Assembly: GCA_016213205.1 (NCBI GenBank) | Contig: JACRAZ010000072.1 | Coordinates: 85,731 to 149,730 of the forward strand | Length of the DNA: 64,000 nt | Direction of reading: 5' to 3' | Source: Burkholderiales bacterium | GTDB taxonomy: Bacteria > Pseudomonadota > Gammaproteobacteria > Burkholderiales > Burkholderiaceae_C | Notes under the pieces: model-generated | Seen by the model: only the letters and a program-made list of their open reading frames with translations | What the model was told of the DNA's origin: nothing | Database searches by the model: none | Position numbers and translations under genes: made by a program | Shown here: piece by piece, positions 51,314 through 60,185 of the stretch | How the letters are laid out: the number at the start of each line of letters is the position of its first letter | Numbering within the stretch: position 1 is the first letter of the stretch

Positions 51314-52096
51314 ATGAACGAGCTCTTCACACGAGGCCCCCGGCGCCGCGGCGCCGCCAGCCATCACCCCACCGTGCGGCCGCGCCCGGCGCTGCCACTG
51401 ACCCTGCTGGCCTGCGTGTGCGCGCTGCTGTCGGTGGTGGTGGTGGTGAGCGGCTGCGCCGCGCTGCCGCCGGCGCGCATGGTGCTGCCGCCGGCGCTGG
51501 CGCAGGCCACGCCCCAGGTGATCGAGGGGCTGCACGGCGGCGAACGCGGCGAGTTCCGCCTGGGCACGCGGCACGGCCGCTTCGAGCGGGGCGCCAGCAG
51601 CCTGAGCCTGTTCGACCGCCTGGTGCAGGACCGGGGCTCGCTGCGCTACACGCTCGAGCCCGAGGGCGCGCGCGCCGAGTGCCGGCTGCGCGCCAGCACC
51701 GCCACGCTGGGCGTGCTGCAGTTCCCGCTGAAGCGGGCCACGCTGGCCTGCGAGATCCGGCCCGCGGGCGAGGGCGCAGCCCAGCAGCTGGCGCTGCAGG
51801 CGGTGGACACCGCGGTGGGCACGCGCGACGAGCGCCGCGGGCGCTTCGACGCCGGCGCGCTGACGCTGGCGCTGCAATCGGTGCACCACGTGCAGGGTTC
51901 GGCGCTGCCGCTGGCCGCGCCGGTGGGCTACCTGATCAGCCTGGAGGGCGAGCCGGTGGCGGCGCTGGACCTCACCGACAGCCTGCACCCGCGGCTGTGG
52001 CAGCGCAGCGGCGACGCGCCGGACACCCCGCTCGCACGCGCCGTCGCGCAGGTCGCGCTGGCGCTGGCGCTGGTGTGGGACCCGGCGGTACTTTGA
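51314..52096 (+). CDS. Hypothetical lipoprotein (260 aa)
   Basis: A 260-residue predicted lipoprotein. A basic N-terminus, a hydrophobic stretch (LTLLACVCALLSVVVVVSGC) and a lipobox VVSGC place the cysteine near residue 48. The mature part is rich in beta-strand-like, charged segments (GEFRLGTRHGRFERGASSLS), and I do not recognise a family. The promoter has SARP-like heptamers and the divergent BTAD regulator is its probable activator. It sits 15 bp before an SDR gene and may be co-transcribed with it. Confidence 0.68.
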   Translation: MNELFTRGPRRRGAASHHPTVRPRPALPLTLLACVCALLSVVVVVSGCAALPPARMVLPPALAQATPQVIEGLHGGERGEFRLGTRHGRFERGASSLSLFDRLVQDRGSLRYTLEPEGARAECRLRASTATLGVLQFPLKRATLACEIRPAGEGAAQQLALQAVDTAVGTRDERRGRFDAGALTLALQSVHHVQGSALPLAAPVGYLISLEGEPVAALDLTDSLHPRLWQRSGDAPDTPLARAVAQVALALALVWDPAVL

Positions 52097-52111
52097 GCAC
52101 AGGGGCACGCG

Positions 52112-52939
52112 ATGGCACGACTGCAGGACCGGGTGGCGCTGATCACCGGCGCCGCGCGCGGCATCGGCGCGGCCATTGCCGAGGCCTTCGTGCGCGAAGG
52201 CGCGCGTGTCATCGTGACCGACCTCGACGAGGCGCGCGGCCGCGCCACCGCGGCGCGCCTGCAGGCCGGCTGGATGCGGCTGGACGTGCGCGACGAGCTG
52301 GGCTGGATCGGCGCCGTGGCGCACGTGCTGGACAGCCACGGCCGGCTCGACCTGCTGGTCAACAACGCCGGCATCACCGGCTTCGAGCCTGCGCCGCGGC
52401 CGGGCGTGCCGCGCCCGCAGGACCCGGAGCATGCTTCGCTGGCCGACTGGCAGGCGGTGCACCGCACCAACCTGGATGGCGTGTTCCTCGGCTGCAAGCA
52501 CGCCATCGGCGCGATGCGTCGCCAGGGGCGCGGCGCCATCGTGAACATCGCCTCGCGCGCGGGCGTGGTGGGCATCCCGGCCGCGGCGGCCTATGCGGCC
52601 AGCAAGGCCGGGGTGTGCAACCACACCCGCACGGTGGCGCTGTACTGCGCGGCGCAGCAGCTCGCGGTGCGCTGCAACGCGATCCTGCCGGCCACCATCC
52701 TCACGCCAATGTGGGCGCCGATGCTGGGCCAGGGGGCGCAGCGTGAAGCGCAACTGGCCACGTTGTGCGCGCAGACACCCATGCGCCGCTTCGGCACCCC
52801 GGACGAGGTGGCCGCGCTCGCGGTGTTCCTGGCCAGCGACGAGGCGGCCTACATCACCGGCGCGGAGGTGGCCGTGGACGGCGGGCTGATGGCCGGCTCG
52901 GCGGCCACGCCGGCGCCGGCTGACGGGGCCGGGCCATGA
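52112..52939 (+). CDS. SDR-family oxidoreductase
   Basis: A 275-residue short-chain dehydrogenase. Cofactor motif: [20 protein letters not shown] (TGxxxGxG). The active site has the serine in [10 protein letters not shown] and YxxxK in [23 protein letters not shown] appears as [10 protein letters not shown]. The C-terminal [20 protein letters not shown] is standard. Basic residues after the second strand are sparse and an aspartate (VTDLDEARG) favours NAD over NADP. The substrate is unknown. Co-transcription with the upstream lipoprotein is likely. Confidence 0.88.
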   Translation: MARLQDRVALITGAARGIGAAIAEAFVREGARVIVTDLDEARGRATAARLQAGWMRLDVRDELGWIGAVAHVLDSHGRLDLLVNNAGITGFEPAPRPGVPRPQDPEHASLADWQAVHRTNLDGVFLGCKHAIGAMRRQGRGAIVNIASRAGVVGIPAAAAYAASKAGVCNHTRTVALYCAAQQLAVRCNAILPATILTPMWAPMLGQGAQREAQLATLCAQTPMRRFGTPDEVAALAVFLASDEAAYITGAEVAVDGGLMAGSAATPAPADGAGP

Positions 52940-53037
52940 CGCACGCAGCCATCGCGCGAGCCGGTGTCACCGGATTCACCCTGCACGCGCTGGCCCAGTG
53001 GCTGCAGGCCTGGCAACGCAGCCGCGGCCGCCGCTGA
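52936..53037 (+). CDS. Possible 33-aa ORF coupled to the SDR gene
   Basis: An ATG overlapping the SDR stop (ATGA) opens a 33-codon frame ([20 protein letters not shown]) with an amphipathic, arginine-ended sequence. Only the overlap supports it; it may not be translated. Confidence 0.2.
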   Translation: MTHAAIARAGVTGFTLHALAQWLQAWQRSRGRR

Positions 53038-53055
53038 GGGCGCGCGCGACGCGGC

Positions 53056-54579
53056 TCAGTGCAGGCCGAAGAACTCGCGGATGTGTTGCAGGATCGCCGC
53101 GTGGTGCGCGGCCGGCTCGCCGGCACCGTGCGCCTTGCGGAAGGCGTCCTTCATCGCCTCGTTCTGCTGCTGGCGCTGCGCCAGGATGTGTGCCATGTGC
53201 TCGGCAATGGCCTGGCGCGCATGCAGGATGCCTTCGAAGCCGGCCTTGTCGAGCCGGTAGCACTCCACATCGGTGGCCGCCACCACGGTGGCCGAGCGGG
53301 GCGCGCCGGTCATCAGCCCCATCTCGCCGAAGATGCTGCCCGCGGGCAGCCGGGTCAGGTGCTGGCGTTCGCCGCCCGGGGCCTCCCAGAACACGTCGGC
53401 CTCGCCGTTGGCGATGATGTAGAGCCAGTGCGCCGCGGCGCCCTGGCGTGTCATCACGTCGCCACGCGCGAAGGGCGCGTGCACCAGGCGCTCGGCGAGC
53501 TGCTGGCGTTCGGCCTCGTCGAGCGAGGCGAACAGCTCGATGCCGGCCAGCGCCTTCAGGCGCCGCTGCAGCTCGCGCTGCCACACCGCCTCGCGGTGGG
53601 CCTGGCCTTCCTGCACCAGGTGCACCGATTGGTCCGGCACCGCCAGGCGCCAGCCGTTGCGCTGCACGGTGGCCAGCAGGTGGGCGCGCACGGCGGAGTC
53701 GGTGGCATCGTCGTGCTCGGGATCGGTGAGCCAGTAGCGCAGCGCGTAGTGCGCCGAGCCGGGCTCGAAGGCCAGCAGCACGCAGGAGCAGGGCCGCTCA
53801 CGCGAGACGTTGGCGATCTCGGCATCGGCCAGCGCGCGCTCGGCGGCGGCGATCACCTGCGAGGGGGGCACCGCGTAGTCGATGTTGAAGCCGATGCTGC
53901 GGCGCCAGGCCACGGGGCCGGACAGCGGATCGCCGATCACCGTGAACTGGCCCTTCATCAGCTGCGCGTTCGGGATCACCACGCGCTCGCCGCTGCGGGT
54001 GAGCACGGCGGTGTAGCGCCAGTGGATCTCGACCACGCGGCCGGACACCTCGCCCTGGCGCACCCAGTCGCCGATCTCGAGTGAATCGTCGAGCTGCAGC
54101 GCCAGGCCGCCGAGGATGTTGCCCAGGGTGTCCTGCATCGCGAAGGCGATGACGGCGGTGATCACCGCCGAGGTGGCCACCAGGCTGCTGAGCTCCACCC
54201 CGGCCCAGGACAGGCGCACCATGCCCCACAGCAGGTAGGCGCCGATGACGACGATGTCCTCCAGGATGCCCGGCGTGGGCAGGCGCAGCGCCGGCAGCAG
54301 CACGCGAAAGCCCGCCAGGCCGGCCAGCCGGATCAGCACCACGCCGCCGCCCAGCAGCGCGGCCTCGTGCAGGCCGCGGGCCACCGCCGGCTGCTGCCGC
54401 AGCGCGAACACCGCGCCCAGCGCCTGCAGCACCAGCATCAGCGCAAAGAAGGCCAGCGTGTGCCGCAGCGTGGCGCGGCCGCCGGGCAGGCAGCGGTACA
54501 GCAGCAGCGCCAGCAGCAGCGTGGCGCCCAGCAGGTAGGGTGTCTCGGCGCGCCAGAACGCGCTGGCCCAGTCGCTCAT
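53056..54579 (-). CDS. Cyclic-nucleotide-binding MscS-family mechanosensitive channel
   Basis: A 507-residue protein combining an MscS channel with a C-terminal cyclic-nucleotide-binding domain. About five helices occupy residues 1-165. The MscS pore region is AVIAFAMQDTLGNILGGLAL and the beta domain contains GEVSGRVVEIHWRYTAVLTR. The CNB domain (about 345-480) has the phosphate-binding cassette FGEMGLMTGAPRSATVV with its conserved glutamate and arginine, so nucleotide binding is plausible. It lies downstream of polyphosphate:AMP phosphotransferase, 12 nt away, and near a cyclase. Confidence 0.9.
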   Translation of the reverse strand: MSDWASAFWRAETPYLLGATLLLALLLYRCLPGGRATLRHTLAFFALMLVLQALGAVFALRQQPAVARGLHEAALLGGGVVLIRLAGLAGFRVLLPALRLPTPGILEDIVVIGAYLLWGMVRLSWAGVELSSLVATSAVITAVIAFAMQDTLGNILGGLALQLDDSLEIGDWVRQGEVSGRVVEIHWRYTAVLTRSGERVVIPNAQLMKGQFTVIGDPLSGPVAWRRSIGFNIDYAVPPSQVIAAAERALADAEIANVSRERPCSCVLLAFEPGSAHYALRYWLTDPEHDDATDSAVRAHLLATVQRNGWRLAVPDQSVHLVQEGQAHREAVWQRELQRRLKALAGIELFASLDEAERQQLAERLVHAPFARGDVMTRQGAAAHWLYIIANGEADVFWEAPGGERQHLTRLPAGSIFGEMGLMTGAPRSATVVAATDVECYRLDKAGFEGILHARQAIAEHMAHILAQRQQQNEAMKDAFRKAHGAGEPAAHHAAILQHIREFFGLH

Positions 54580-54591
54580 GGTGCGGGTTGG

Positions 54592-56205
54592 CTACGGCTT
54601 GCGGGCGTCGCGGCGGGCGGTGCCCTTGCCTTGGCCTTTGTCCTTGCGTTTGTCCTTGCCTTTGCCTTTGCCCTTGCCCTTGCGCCGGCCGTCGCCGTCG
54701 GCCGGGCCGGTTGCTGGCGGCGCCGCCTCGAGCGCGGCCTCCACCGCCTCGCACAGCGTGCGCAGCACCTTGATGCGGGCGTGGTACTTGTTGTTGGCCT
54801 CCACCAGCGTCCAGGGCGCGGTGGCGGTGGAGGTGCGGTCCACCATGTCGCACACCGCGGCTTCGTAGGCGTCCCACTTCTCGCGGTTGCGCCAGTCTTC
54901 GGCGGTGATCTTGAAGCGCTTGAACTCCACCGTCTCGCGCTGCTTGAAGCGGCGGTACTGCTCGTCCTTGCTCACCGCGAGCCAGAACTTCACCAGCACC
55001 ACCCGGTGCTGCACCAGCGAGTGCTCGAAGTCGTTGATCTCGCCGTAGGCGCGGCGCCAGTCGGCCTCGGCGCAGTAGCCTTCGATGCGCTCGACCAGCA
55101 CGCGGCCATACCAGGAGCGGTCGAACAGCGCGAAGCGGCCGCGCCGCGGCAGCTGGCGCCAGAAGCGCCACAGGTAGGGCTGGGCGCGCTCTTCCTCGGT
55201 GGGCGCGGCCACCGGCACGGTGGCGTAGTGGCGCGCATCCAGCGCGCCGGTGACGCGGCGGATCGCGCTGCCCTTGCCGGCGCCGTCGTTGCCCTCGAAC
55301 ACCGCCACCACCGACAAGCCCTTGAAGCGGGCATCGCGCACCGCCAGGTTCAGCCGGCCCTGCCACTTCTCGAGTTCCTGCGCGTAGCGGGCGCGGGTCA
55401 GGCGCTGGTCGAGCTGCAGCGCGCTGAGCACGTTCACGCGGTCGCCCGGCGCGGGCAGCGGCGGCGCCGGGCGCGGCAGGGGCTTGGCGGCCTTGGCATC
55501 GAGCCGCTCGCGCATGGCCGCCAGCAGGTGCCGCCCCACGGTGAGCGCGCGAAAACGCGGGTCGGCGCCCGGCACCACGATCCAGGGCGCCTGCGCGGTG
55601 GAGGTCTGGTGCAGGAAGGGGTCGCACACCTCGACGAAGCGGTCGTAGTGCTTGAAGTACTCCCACTCGATGTCGGTCACGCGCCAGCGCGATTTCGGGT
55701 CGGCCTCCAGCGCCTTCAGGCGCTTCTTCTGCTGCTCCTTCGAGAGGTGGAACCAGTACTTCAGCAGCAGCACGCCTTCGTCGCACAGCATCTGCTCCAG
55801 GCGCTGGATCTCGGCAATGGCGCCGGAGAACGCGCCTTCGTCGATCTGGCCCATCACGCGCTGCACGATGGGCTGGGTGTGCCAGGCGCCGAAGAAGATG
55901 CCGATGCGACCCTTGGGCGGCAGTGCGCGCCAGTAGCGCCAGTGCGCGGGGCGTTCCACCTCTTCGTCCGAGGGCGGGCCGAAGGCGCTGGTCTGGATGT
56001 GGCGCGGGTCCATCCACTCGTTGAGCAGGTTCACCGTCTCGCCCTTGCCGGCGCCCTCGACCCCGGCGATCAGGATCAGCACCGGGAAGCGGCCGTCGAG
56101 CTTCAGGTCGTACTGGGCGTTGAGCAGCGCGGCGCGCAGCGTCGCCTGCTCGCGCTGGTAGGCGGCCTTGGGCACGGCATGCTGGAGGTTGGCGGATTCG
56201 AACAT
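54592..56205 (-). CDS. pap: Polyphosphate:AMP phosphotransferase (PPK2 class II/III, double domain)
   Basis: Uses polyphosphate to convert AMP to ADP. The 537-residue protein starts at the ATG at 56205 and has two PPK2 domains. The first has the P-loop-like LIAGVEGAGKGETVNLLNEW, the second VAVFEGNDGAGKGSAIRRVT, with Walker B-like and lid motifs (FDRSWYGRVLVERIEGY). The C-terminal 35 residues are a lysine/glycine repeat (KGKGKGKGKDKRKDKGQGKG) that may bind polyphosphate. It is transcribed with the cyclic-nucleotide channel gene and divergent from the cyclase-FHA gene. Confidence 0.9.
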   Translation of the reverse strand: MFESANLQHAVPKAAYQREQATLRAALLNAQYDLKLDGRFPVLILIAGVEGAGKGETVNLLNEWMDPRHIQTSAFGPPSDEEVERPAHWRYWRALPPKGRIGIFFGAWHTQPIVQRVMGQIDEGAFSGAIAEIQRLEQMLCDEGVLLLKYWFHLSKEQQKKRLKALEADPKSRWRVTDIEWEYFKHYDRFVEVCDPFLHQTSTAQAPWIVVPGADPRFRALTVGRHLLAAMRERLDAKAAKPLPRPAPPLPAPGDRVNVLSALQLDQRLTRARYAQELEKWQGRLNLAVRDARFKGLSVVAVFEGNDGAGKGSAIRRVTGALDARHYATVPVAAPTEEERAQPYLWRFWRQLPRRGRFALFDRSWYGRVLVERIEGYCAEADWRRAYGEINDFEHSLVQHRVVLVKFWLAVSKDEQYRRFKQRETVEFKRFKITAEDWRNREKWDAYEAAVCDMVDRTSTATAPWTLVEANNKYHARIKVLRTLCEAVEAALEAAPPATGPADGDGRRKGKGKGKGKDKRKDKGQGKGTARRDARKP

Positions 56206-56240
56206 CGCTGGAACAATCTGGCATCGGCGCGGGCCTTGCG

Positions 56241-56252
56241 CATGGATCCATG
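56241..56252. promoter_or_regulatory. Palindrome in the pap/cyclase divergent region
   Basis: CATGGATCCATG, a perfect 12-bp palindrome between the divergent starts at 56205 and 56322. No regulator is identified. Confidence 0.25.
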
Positions 56253-56321
56253 TCAAGCCGCGGTCGAGTGGGTGGCGGAAACTCGGGCGTGCAGGGGCGG
56301 GCGAGGCCCGGGAGGGACGAG

Positions 56322-57221
56322 ATGGCGTGCGCAGTGCTGTTTGCCGATGTTGCCGGGAGCACCGCGCTGTACGACGCGCTGGGCGACCAGCGCGCCTTTG
56401 CGCTGGTGGACAGCTGCCTGTCCACGATGGCCGGCTGCACCACCGAGTTCCACGGCCGCGTGGTCAAGACCATCGGCGATGCGGTGATGTCGGTGTTCGG
56501 CAGCGCGGACGATGCCGCCGCCGCGGCCGCCGAGATGCAGTTCCGCGTGGCCCGGCTCGGGCCGCCGGCGGGCGTGCAGCTCGGGGTGCGCATCGGCTTC
56601 CACTACGGCCCGGTGGTCGAGCGCGACAACGACGTGTTCGGCGACACCGTGAACCTGGCCTCGCGCCTGTGCGACCTGGCCTCCAAGGGCCAGACCGTGA
56701 CGGACCGCGAGACCGCGGCCCGCCTGTCCAACCTGTATGCGCCCAGCCTGCGCCAGCTGTTCTCGATCCCGGTGAAGGGCAAGGTCGACGAGGTGGCCCT
56801 GGTCGAGCTGATGTGGCAGGCCGCCGACCAGGAGATGACCGCGATCGTGGCCACGCCCACCACCTCGGCCACCGGCTGGGCGCGGCTGGCGCTGGTGATG
56901 GGCGAGGTGCAGCTCGAGATCGGGCCCGAGCGCCGCAAGGTGACGATCGGGCGCGACCACGAGGCCAACCTCACGGTGCGCAACCCGAACGTGTCGCGCG
57001 CGCACGCCACCATCGAGCGCCGGCGCGACCATTTCGTGCTGTCCGATCACAGCACCAACGGCACCTACGTCACCTTCGAGGGCCGCGACGAGCTGCGGGT
57101 GCAGCACGAGGAGCTCACGCTGGTGGGCCATGGCTGGATCGCCTTCGGCCAGCCGCGCGCCGAGGCGGCGCAGGTGGCCGAGTTCCGCTGCACGGCCGTG
57201 CCGCCGCCGGGGCGGCACTGA
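56322..57221 (+). CDS. Class III adenylate/guanylate cyclase with C-terminal FHA domain
   Basis: A 299-residue soluble cyclase starting at the ATG at 56322 (GGAGG upstream). The catalytic domain keeps the two metal aspartates D9 (FADVAGSTALYD) and D53 (KTIGDAVMSVFG), the purine-specifying lysine K49 and the transition-state Asn/Arg in DTVNLASRLCDL, so it should be active. An FHA domain at about residues 215-295 (VTIGRDHEANLTVRNPNVSR, then HSTNGTYV) would bind phosphothreonine, linking activity to a Ser/Thr kinase. It is divergent from the pap/channel genes. Confidence 0.9.
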   Translation: MACAVLFADVAGSTALYDALGDQRAFALVDSCLSTMAGCTTEFHGRVVKTIGDAVMSVFGSADDAAAAAAEMQFRVARLGPPAGVQLGVRIGFHYGPVVERDNDVFGDTVNLASRLCDLASKGQTVTDRETAARLSNLYAPSLRQLFSIPVKGKVDEVALVELMWQAADQEMTAIVATPTTSATGWARLALVMGEVQLEIGPERRKVTIGRDHEANLTVRNPNVSRAHATIERRRDHFVLSDHSTNGTYVTFEGRDELRVQHEELTLVGHGWIAFGQPRAEAAQVAEFRCTAVPPPGRH

Positions 57222-57222
57222 A

Positions 57223-57242
57223 CCGGCCGGCTCAACGGCCGG
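57223..57242. terminator. Hairpin between cyclase and panE-like genes
   Basis: CCGGCCG-GCTCAA-CGGCCGG, a 7-bp stem in the 10-bp convergent gap and adjoining codons. Confidence 0.35.
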
Positions 57243-58164
57243 CCTCCACCAGCCGCACCAGCGCGTGCAGCGCCTGGTTCACCGGCGTGGGGATGCCCAG
57301 CGCGGCGCCGCGGCGCACCACGTAGCCGTTGAGGTGGTCGATCTCGCTGGGCTTGCCACGCGCCAGGTCCTGGGCGGTGGACGACAACTGCGCCGGCATG
57401 GCGACGGCGATCTGCGTCACCGCCGCCAATGCCTCGTCCAGCGGCAGCGGCTGGCCCTCGGCCTGCGCCACCGCCACCACCTCCTGCACCACCGCCTGCT
57501 GCAGCGCCCGGATCTCGGGCAGGGCCACCATGCGGCCGTAGGGCTGCTGCGCCAGCGCCGAGATGGCGTTGTAGGCGCAGTTGACCAGCAGCTTGCGCCA
57601 CAGCTCGCCCATCACGTCGGGCGAGATGCGCACCGACACGCCGGCGCTGGCAAACAGCGCCACCACGGCCTGCAGGCGCTCGGGTGGTGCGGCGGTGGCC
57701 GGTGGCGCGGTGCCGATCACCAGGTCGCCGCGGCCGAAGTGCTGCACCACCCCGGGTTCGGGCATCGCGGTGGCCACGTACACCACCGTGGGCACCACGG
57801 CCTGGCGCAGGTGGCGGGCCAGGGTGGCCGCGTTGTCCACGCCGTTCTGCAGGCTGAGCACCAGCGCATCGTCCGCCAGCAGCGGGGCGATCTGGCGCGC
57901 CAGCGCCTCGGTGTCGGGTGACTTCACGCACACCAGCACCAGATCGGCGCCGCGCACCGCGGCCAGCTCGGTGCTGGCGGCCAGCGGCACCGCCTCCACC
58001 CGGCCGCCCATGTGCAGCTGCAGTCCGGCGCGCTGGATGGCCTGCACATGCGGCGCGCGGCCGATCAACGTGACCACATGGCCGGCGCGGGCCAGCAGGG
58101 CCCCGTAGAAGCTGCCGACGGCACCTGCGCCGACGACGACGATGGAGCGGAAGCGGGTGGGCAT
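57232..58164 (-). CDS. 2-dehydropantoate 2-reductase family protein (PanE-like)
   Basis: A 310-residue NADPH-dependent ketopantoate reductase-like protein. It opens IVVVGAGAVGSFYGALLARA (Rossmann motif). Features include LVLVCVKSPDTEALA, the NGVDN motif (LSLQNGVDNAATLARHL) and the C-terminal catalytic lysine and asparagine in ELWRKLLVNCAYNAISAL. Ends with PTPVNQALHALVRLVEAG. It could make pantoate for coenzyme A or act on another 2-oxo acid; family members of this type are often multi-copy in Burkholderiales. Confidence 0.88.
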   Translation of the reverse strand: MPTRFRSIVVVGAGAVGSFYGALLARAGHVVTLIGRAPHVQAIQRAGLQLHMGGRVEAVPLAASTELAAVRGADLVLVCVKSPDTEALARQIAPLLADDALVLSLQNGVDNAATLARHLRQAVVPTVVYVATAMPEPGVVQHFGRGDLVIGTAPPATAAPPERLQAVVALFASAGVSVRISPDVMGELWRKLLVNCAYNAISALAQQPYGRMVALPEIRALQQAVVQEVVAVAQAEGQPLPLDEALAAVTQIAVAMPAQLSSTAQDLARGKPSEIDHLNGYVVRRGAALGIPTPVNQALHALVRLVEAGR

Positions 58165-58281
58165 GGGCGTCGCCCGGCGGCGTGCCGGGCGCGGTGTCGC
58201 GGGGTGCCCAGCATGCCACGGGTGGTGCGCCGCCGCCGGCCCCGGCCCTAGACTCGCCCCGGGCAACCCAAGACCACACCG

Positions 58282-58809
58282 ATGGACATTTCCGACCTGT
58301 TTGCACTGGGCCTGCGCGTGGGCGACAAGCTCGCGGCGCGCGGCGAGACGATCGCGGTGGCCGAATCCTCCGCGGGCGGGCTGATCTCGGCGGCGCTGCT
58401 GGCGCGCGCCGGGGCCTCGGCCTACTACTTTGGCGGCGTGGTGCTCTACACCCGCCGCTCGCGCCGGCTGCTCACCACGCTGGGGGCCGACGACACCCAG
58501 GGCATGCGCTCGTCCAGCCCGCCCTGGGCCCGGCTGCTGGCCCAGCACCAGCGCACGCGCTTTCGCGCCACCTGGGGCCTGGCCGAGACCGGTGCCGCGG
58601 GCCCCAGCGGCAACACCTACGGCGACCCCGCCGGCCACACCTGCCTGGCGGTGGACGGCCCGCTGCCGCAGGAGCGCACGCTGCGCACCGGCGAGGCCGA
58701 TCGCACCCGCAACATGCTGGCCTTCGCCCTGGCGGCGCTGGCGCTGCTGGAGCAGGCGATCGATGCCGCGCCGGCCCCGGCGGCGCCACCATCAGGCTTG
58801 ACGATGTAG
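58282..58809 (+). CDS. CinA C-terminal family protein (PncC-like amidohydrolase)
   Basis: A 175-residue protein with the CinA_C fold, related to nicotinamide-mononucleotide deamidase PncC. The catalytic segment is IAVAESSAGGLISAALL (Ser in the ESxxGG motif). The second conserved region is WGLAETGAAGPSGNTYGDPA. A -10-like TAGACT lies about 35 bp upstream. Length is close to stand-alone family members. Some members may act on other nucleotides. Confidence 0.85.
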   Translation: MDISDLFALGLRVGDKLAARGETIAVAESSAGGLISAALLARAGASAYYFGGVVLYTRRSRRLLTTLGADDTQGMRSSSPPWARLLAQHQRTRFRATWGLAETGAAGPSGNTYGDPAGHTCLAVDGPLPQERTLRTGEADRTRNMLAFALAALALLEQAIDAAPAPAAPPSGLTM

Positions 58810-58888
58810 CCCCCGCGCCGCCGGGCCATCATGCCAACAGGCCCTGCACCGCCGCCTGCGGAGCGGGCCCCACCACCGGGAGAGCGCC

Positions 58889-59746
58889 ATGCTGCTGCTG
58901 CATCGCATCGCCGCCATCGTCGTCACCGTGCTGGGCCTCGGCCTGGCCGGCTGCTCGACGGTGGTGGTCAACCGCGCCCAGGGCGCGGCCACCACGGGCA
59001 AGGCCTATGCGGCCACGCTCAAGCAGGTCAACGACCTTGCCTTGTCGAAGTCGATCGGCTTCGGCGCCGACTTCCTGGCCGGCAAGGCGCCCCGAACCGA
59101 GGCGGCCCTGGCCGAGGCCACCGAGGTGCACCGCGACCGCATCCGCACCGTGGGCGAATCCAGCGCCTACCTGGACCAGCTGGCCGCGTACTTCACGGGT
59201 CTGGAGGCGCTGGCCAAGGGCGACGCCAGCACCGAGATCGGCGACGCCCTCGGCGGCGTGGCCGATGCGCTGAAGAAGGAACCCTTCGGCGTGAAGCTCA
59301 GCGACGAGCGCAAGGCGGCCCTCACCGGCCTGGCGAAGTTCATCGCCCGCCAGGCCCATGCCGCGGCGGTGACGAAGGCGCTCGAACGTGATGCCGACAC
59401 GGTGGCGCAGGCCATCGGCCTGAGCGACCAGATGCTGCACACCGTGGGCCGCTGGATCGAGGCCCAGGAAAGCCTGGTGCAGAAGGAGGCCTTCGAGCAG
59501 AAGGTGAAGAAGCCCTTCCTGGGCGGCACCGCGCTGGGCGACGACTGGAAGAAGGCCTGGATCGCCCACGTGCAGGGCCCGCCGGTGGTGGCGGTGCTGA
59601 AGTCGGCCCGCCAGGCCAGCACCAGCCTGCAGGGCGCCTGGCAGAACCTGCTCACCGGGCAGTACACGCTGGACGAGGTGCTCGTCTCGCTGCGCAACGT
59701 GCAGGCCGGCATCGATGCCGTGGCTGCCGCGCTTCACGCCAAGTAA
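58889..59746 (+). CDS. Hypothetical lipoprotein (285 aa)
   Basis: A 285-residue predicted lipoprotein with a short signal peptide (IAAIVVTVLGLGLAGCSTVV) and a lipobox GLAGC, cysteine near residue 22. The mature part is almost wholly alpha-helical and rich in alanine and lysine. No catalytic motif or known family is seen. GGAGAGCGCC precedes the start. A coiled-coil partner gene follows after 11 bp. Together they may form an envelope complex. Function unknown. Confidence 0.7.
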   Translation: MLLLHRIAAIVVTVLGLGLAGCSTVVVNRAQGAATTGKAYAATLKQVNDLALSKSIGFGADFLAGKAPRTEAALAEATEVHRDRIRTVGESSAYLDQLAAYFTGLEALAKGDASTEIGDALGGVADALKKEPFGVKLSDERKAALTGLAKFIARQAHAAAVTKALERDADTVAQAIGLSDQMLHTVGRWIEAQESLVQKEAFEQKVKKPFLGGTALGDDWKKAWIAHVQGPPVVAVLKSARQASTSLQGAWQNLLTGQYTLDEVLVSLRNVQAGIDAVAAALHAK

Positions 59747-59757
59747 GGAGACCGCTC

Positions 59758-60084
59758 ATGGACCAGGCCGCATTCACGGCGTTCGTCACCTCGCTCGAGG
59801 ACATCTTCGCCTCGCTGTACCTGCTGGACGTGGGCTCGATGAGCGCCGCGCAGAAAGAGGCGCACCAGGTGGCGCTGAACACCGCCTACATCGCGATGCT
59901 GCGCGCGCAGAACCAGGAACTGAAGAACCTCACCGACAAGGCCGTGAAGCAGGCCGGGCAGCTGGCCGCGGCCACCGCCGCGATGCAGGCCCAGCTCGCC
60001 GGGCTGAAGAAGGTGGCGCAGGTGCTGCAGGTCGTCAGCGCCGGGCTGAACGTGCTGAGCTCGGTGGCCAAGCTGTTCAAGTAG
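59758..60084 (+). CDS. Hypothetical coiled-coil protein (108 aa)
   Basis: A 108-residue helical protein starting at the ATG at 59758 with AAGGAGA 6 nt upstream. It contains a long predicted coiled coil (LRAQNQELKNLTDKAVKQAG, then ATAAMQAQLAGLKKVAQVLQ) and a hydrophobic end (LQVVSAGLNVLSSVAKLFK), possibly membrane-interacting. No signal peptide. It is tightly linked to the upstream lipoprotein and probably works with it. No known family. Confidence 0.68.
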   Translation: MDQAAFTAFVTSLEDIFASLYLLDVGSMSAAQKEAHQVALNTAYIAMLRAQNQELKNLTDKAVKQAGQLAAATAAMQAQLAGLKKVAQVLQVVSAGLNVLSSVAKLFK

Positions 60085-60185
60085 GCCTCGGGCGGGCGAG
60101 ACGGCGCGGCACACAACCCCGCGCCCGGCTCGGCGGGCGATTCACGGCACACTGCGGCCGACCTCGCCACTGCCCCCGCCCGCGC

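Noticed and set aside
53798..56593. 931-codon minus-strand frame
   Set aside because: Out-of-frame shadow of the phosphotransferase and channel genes.
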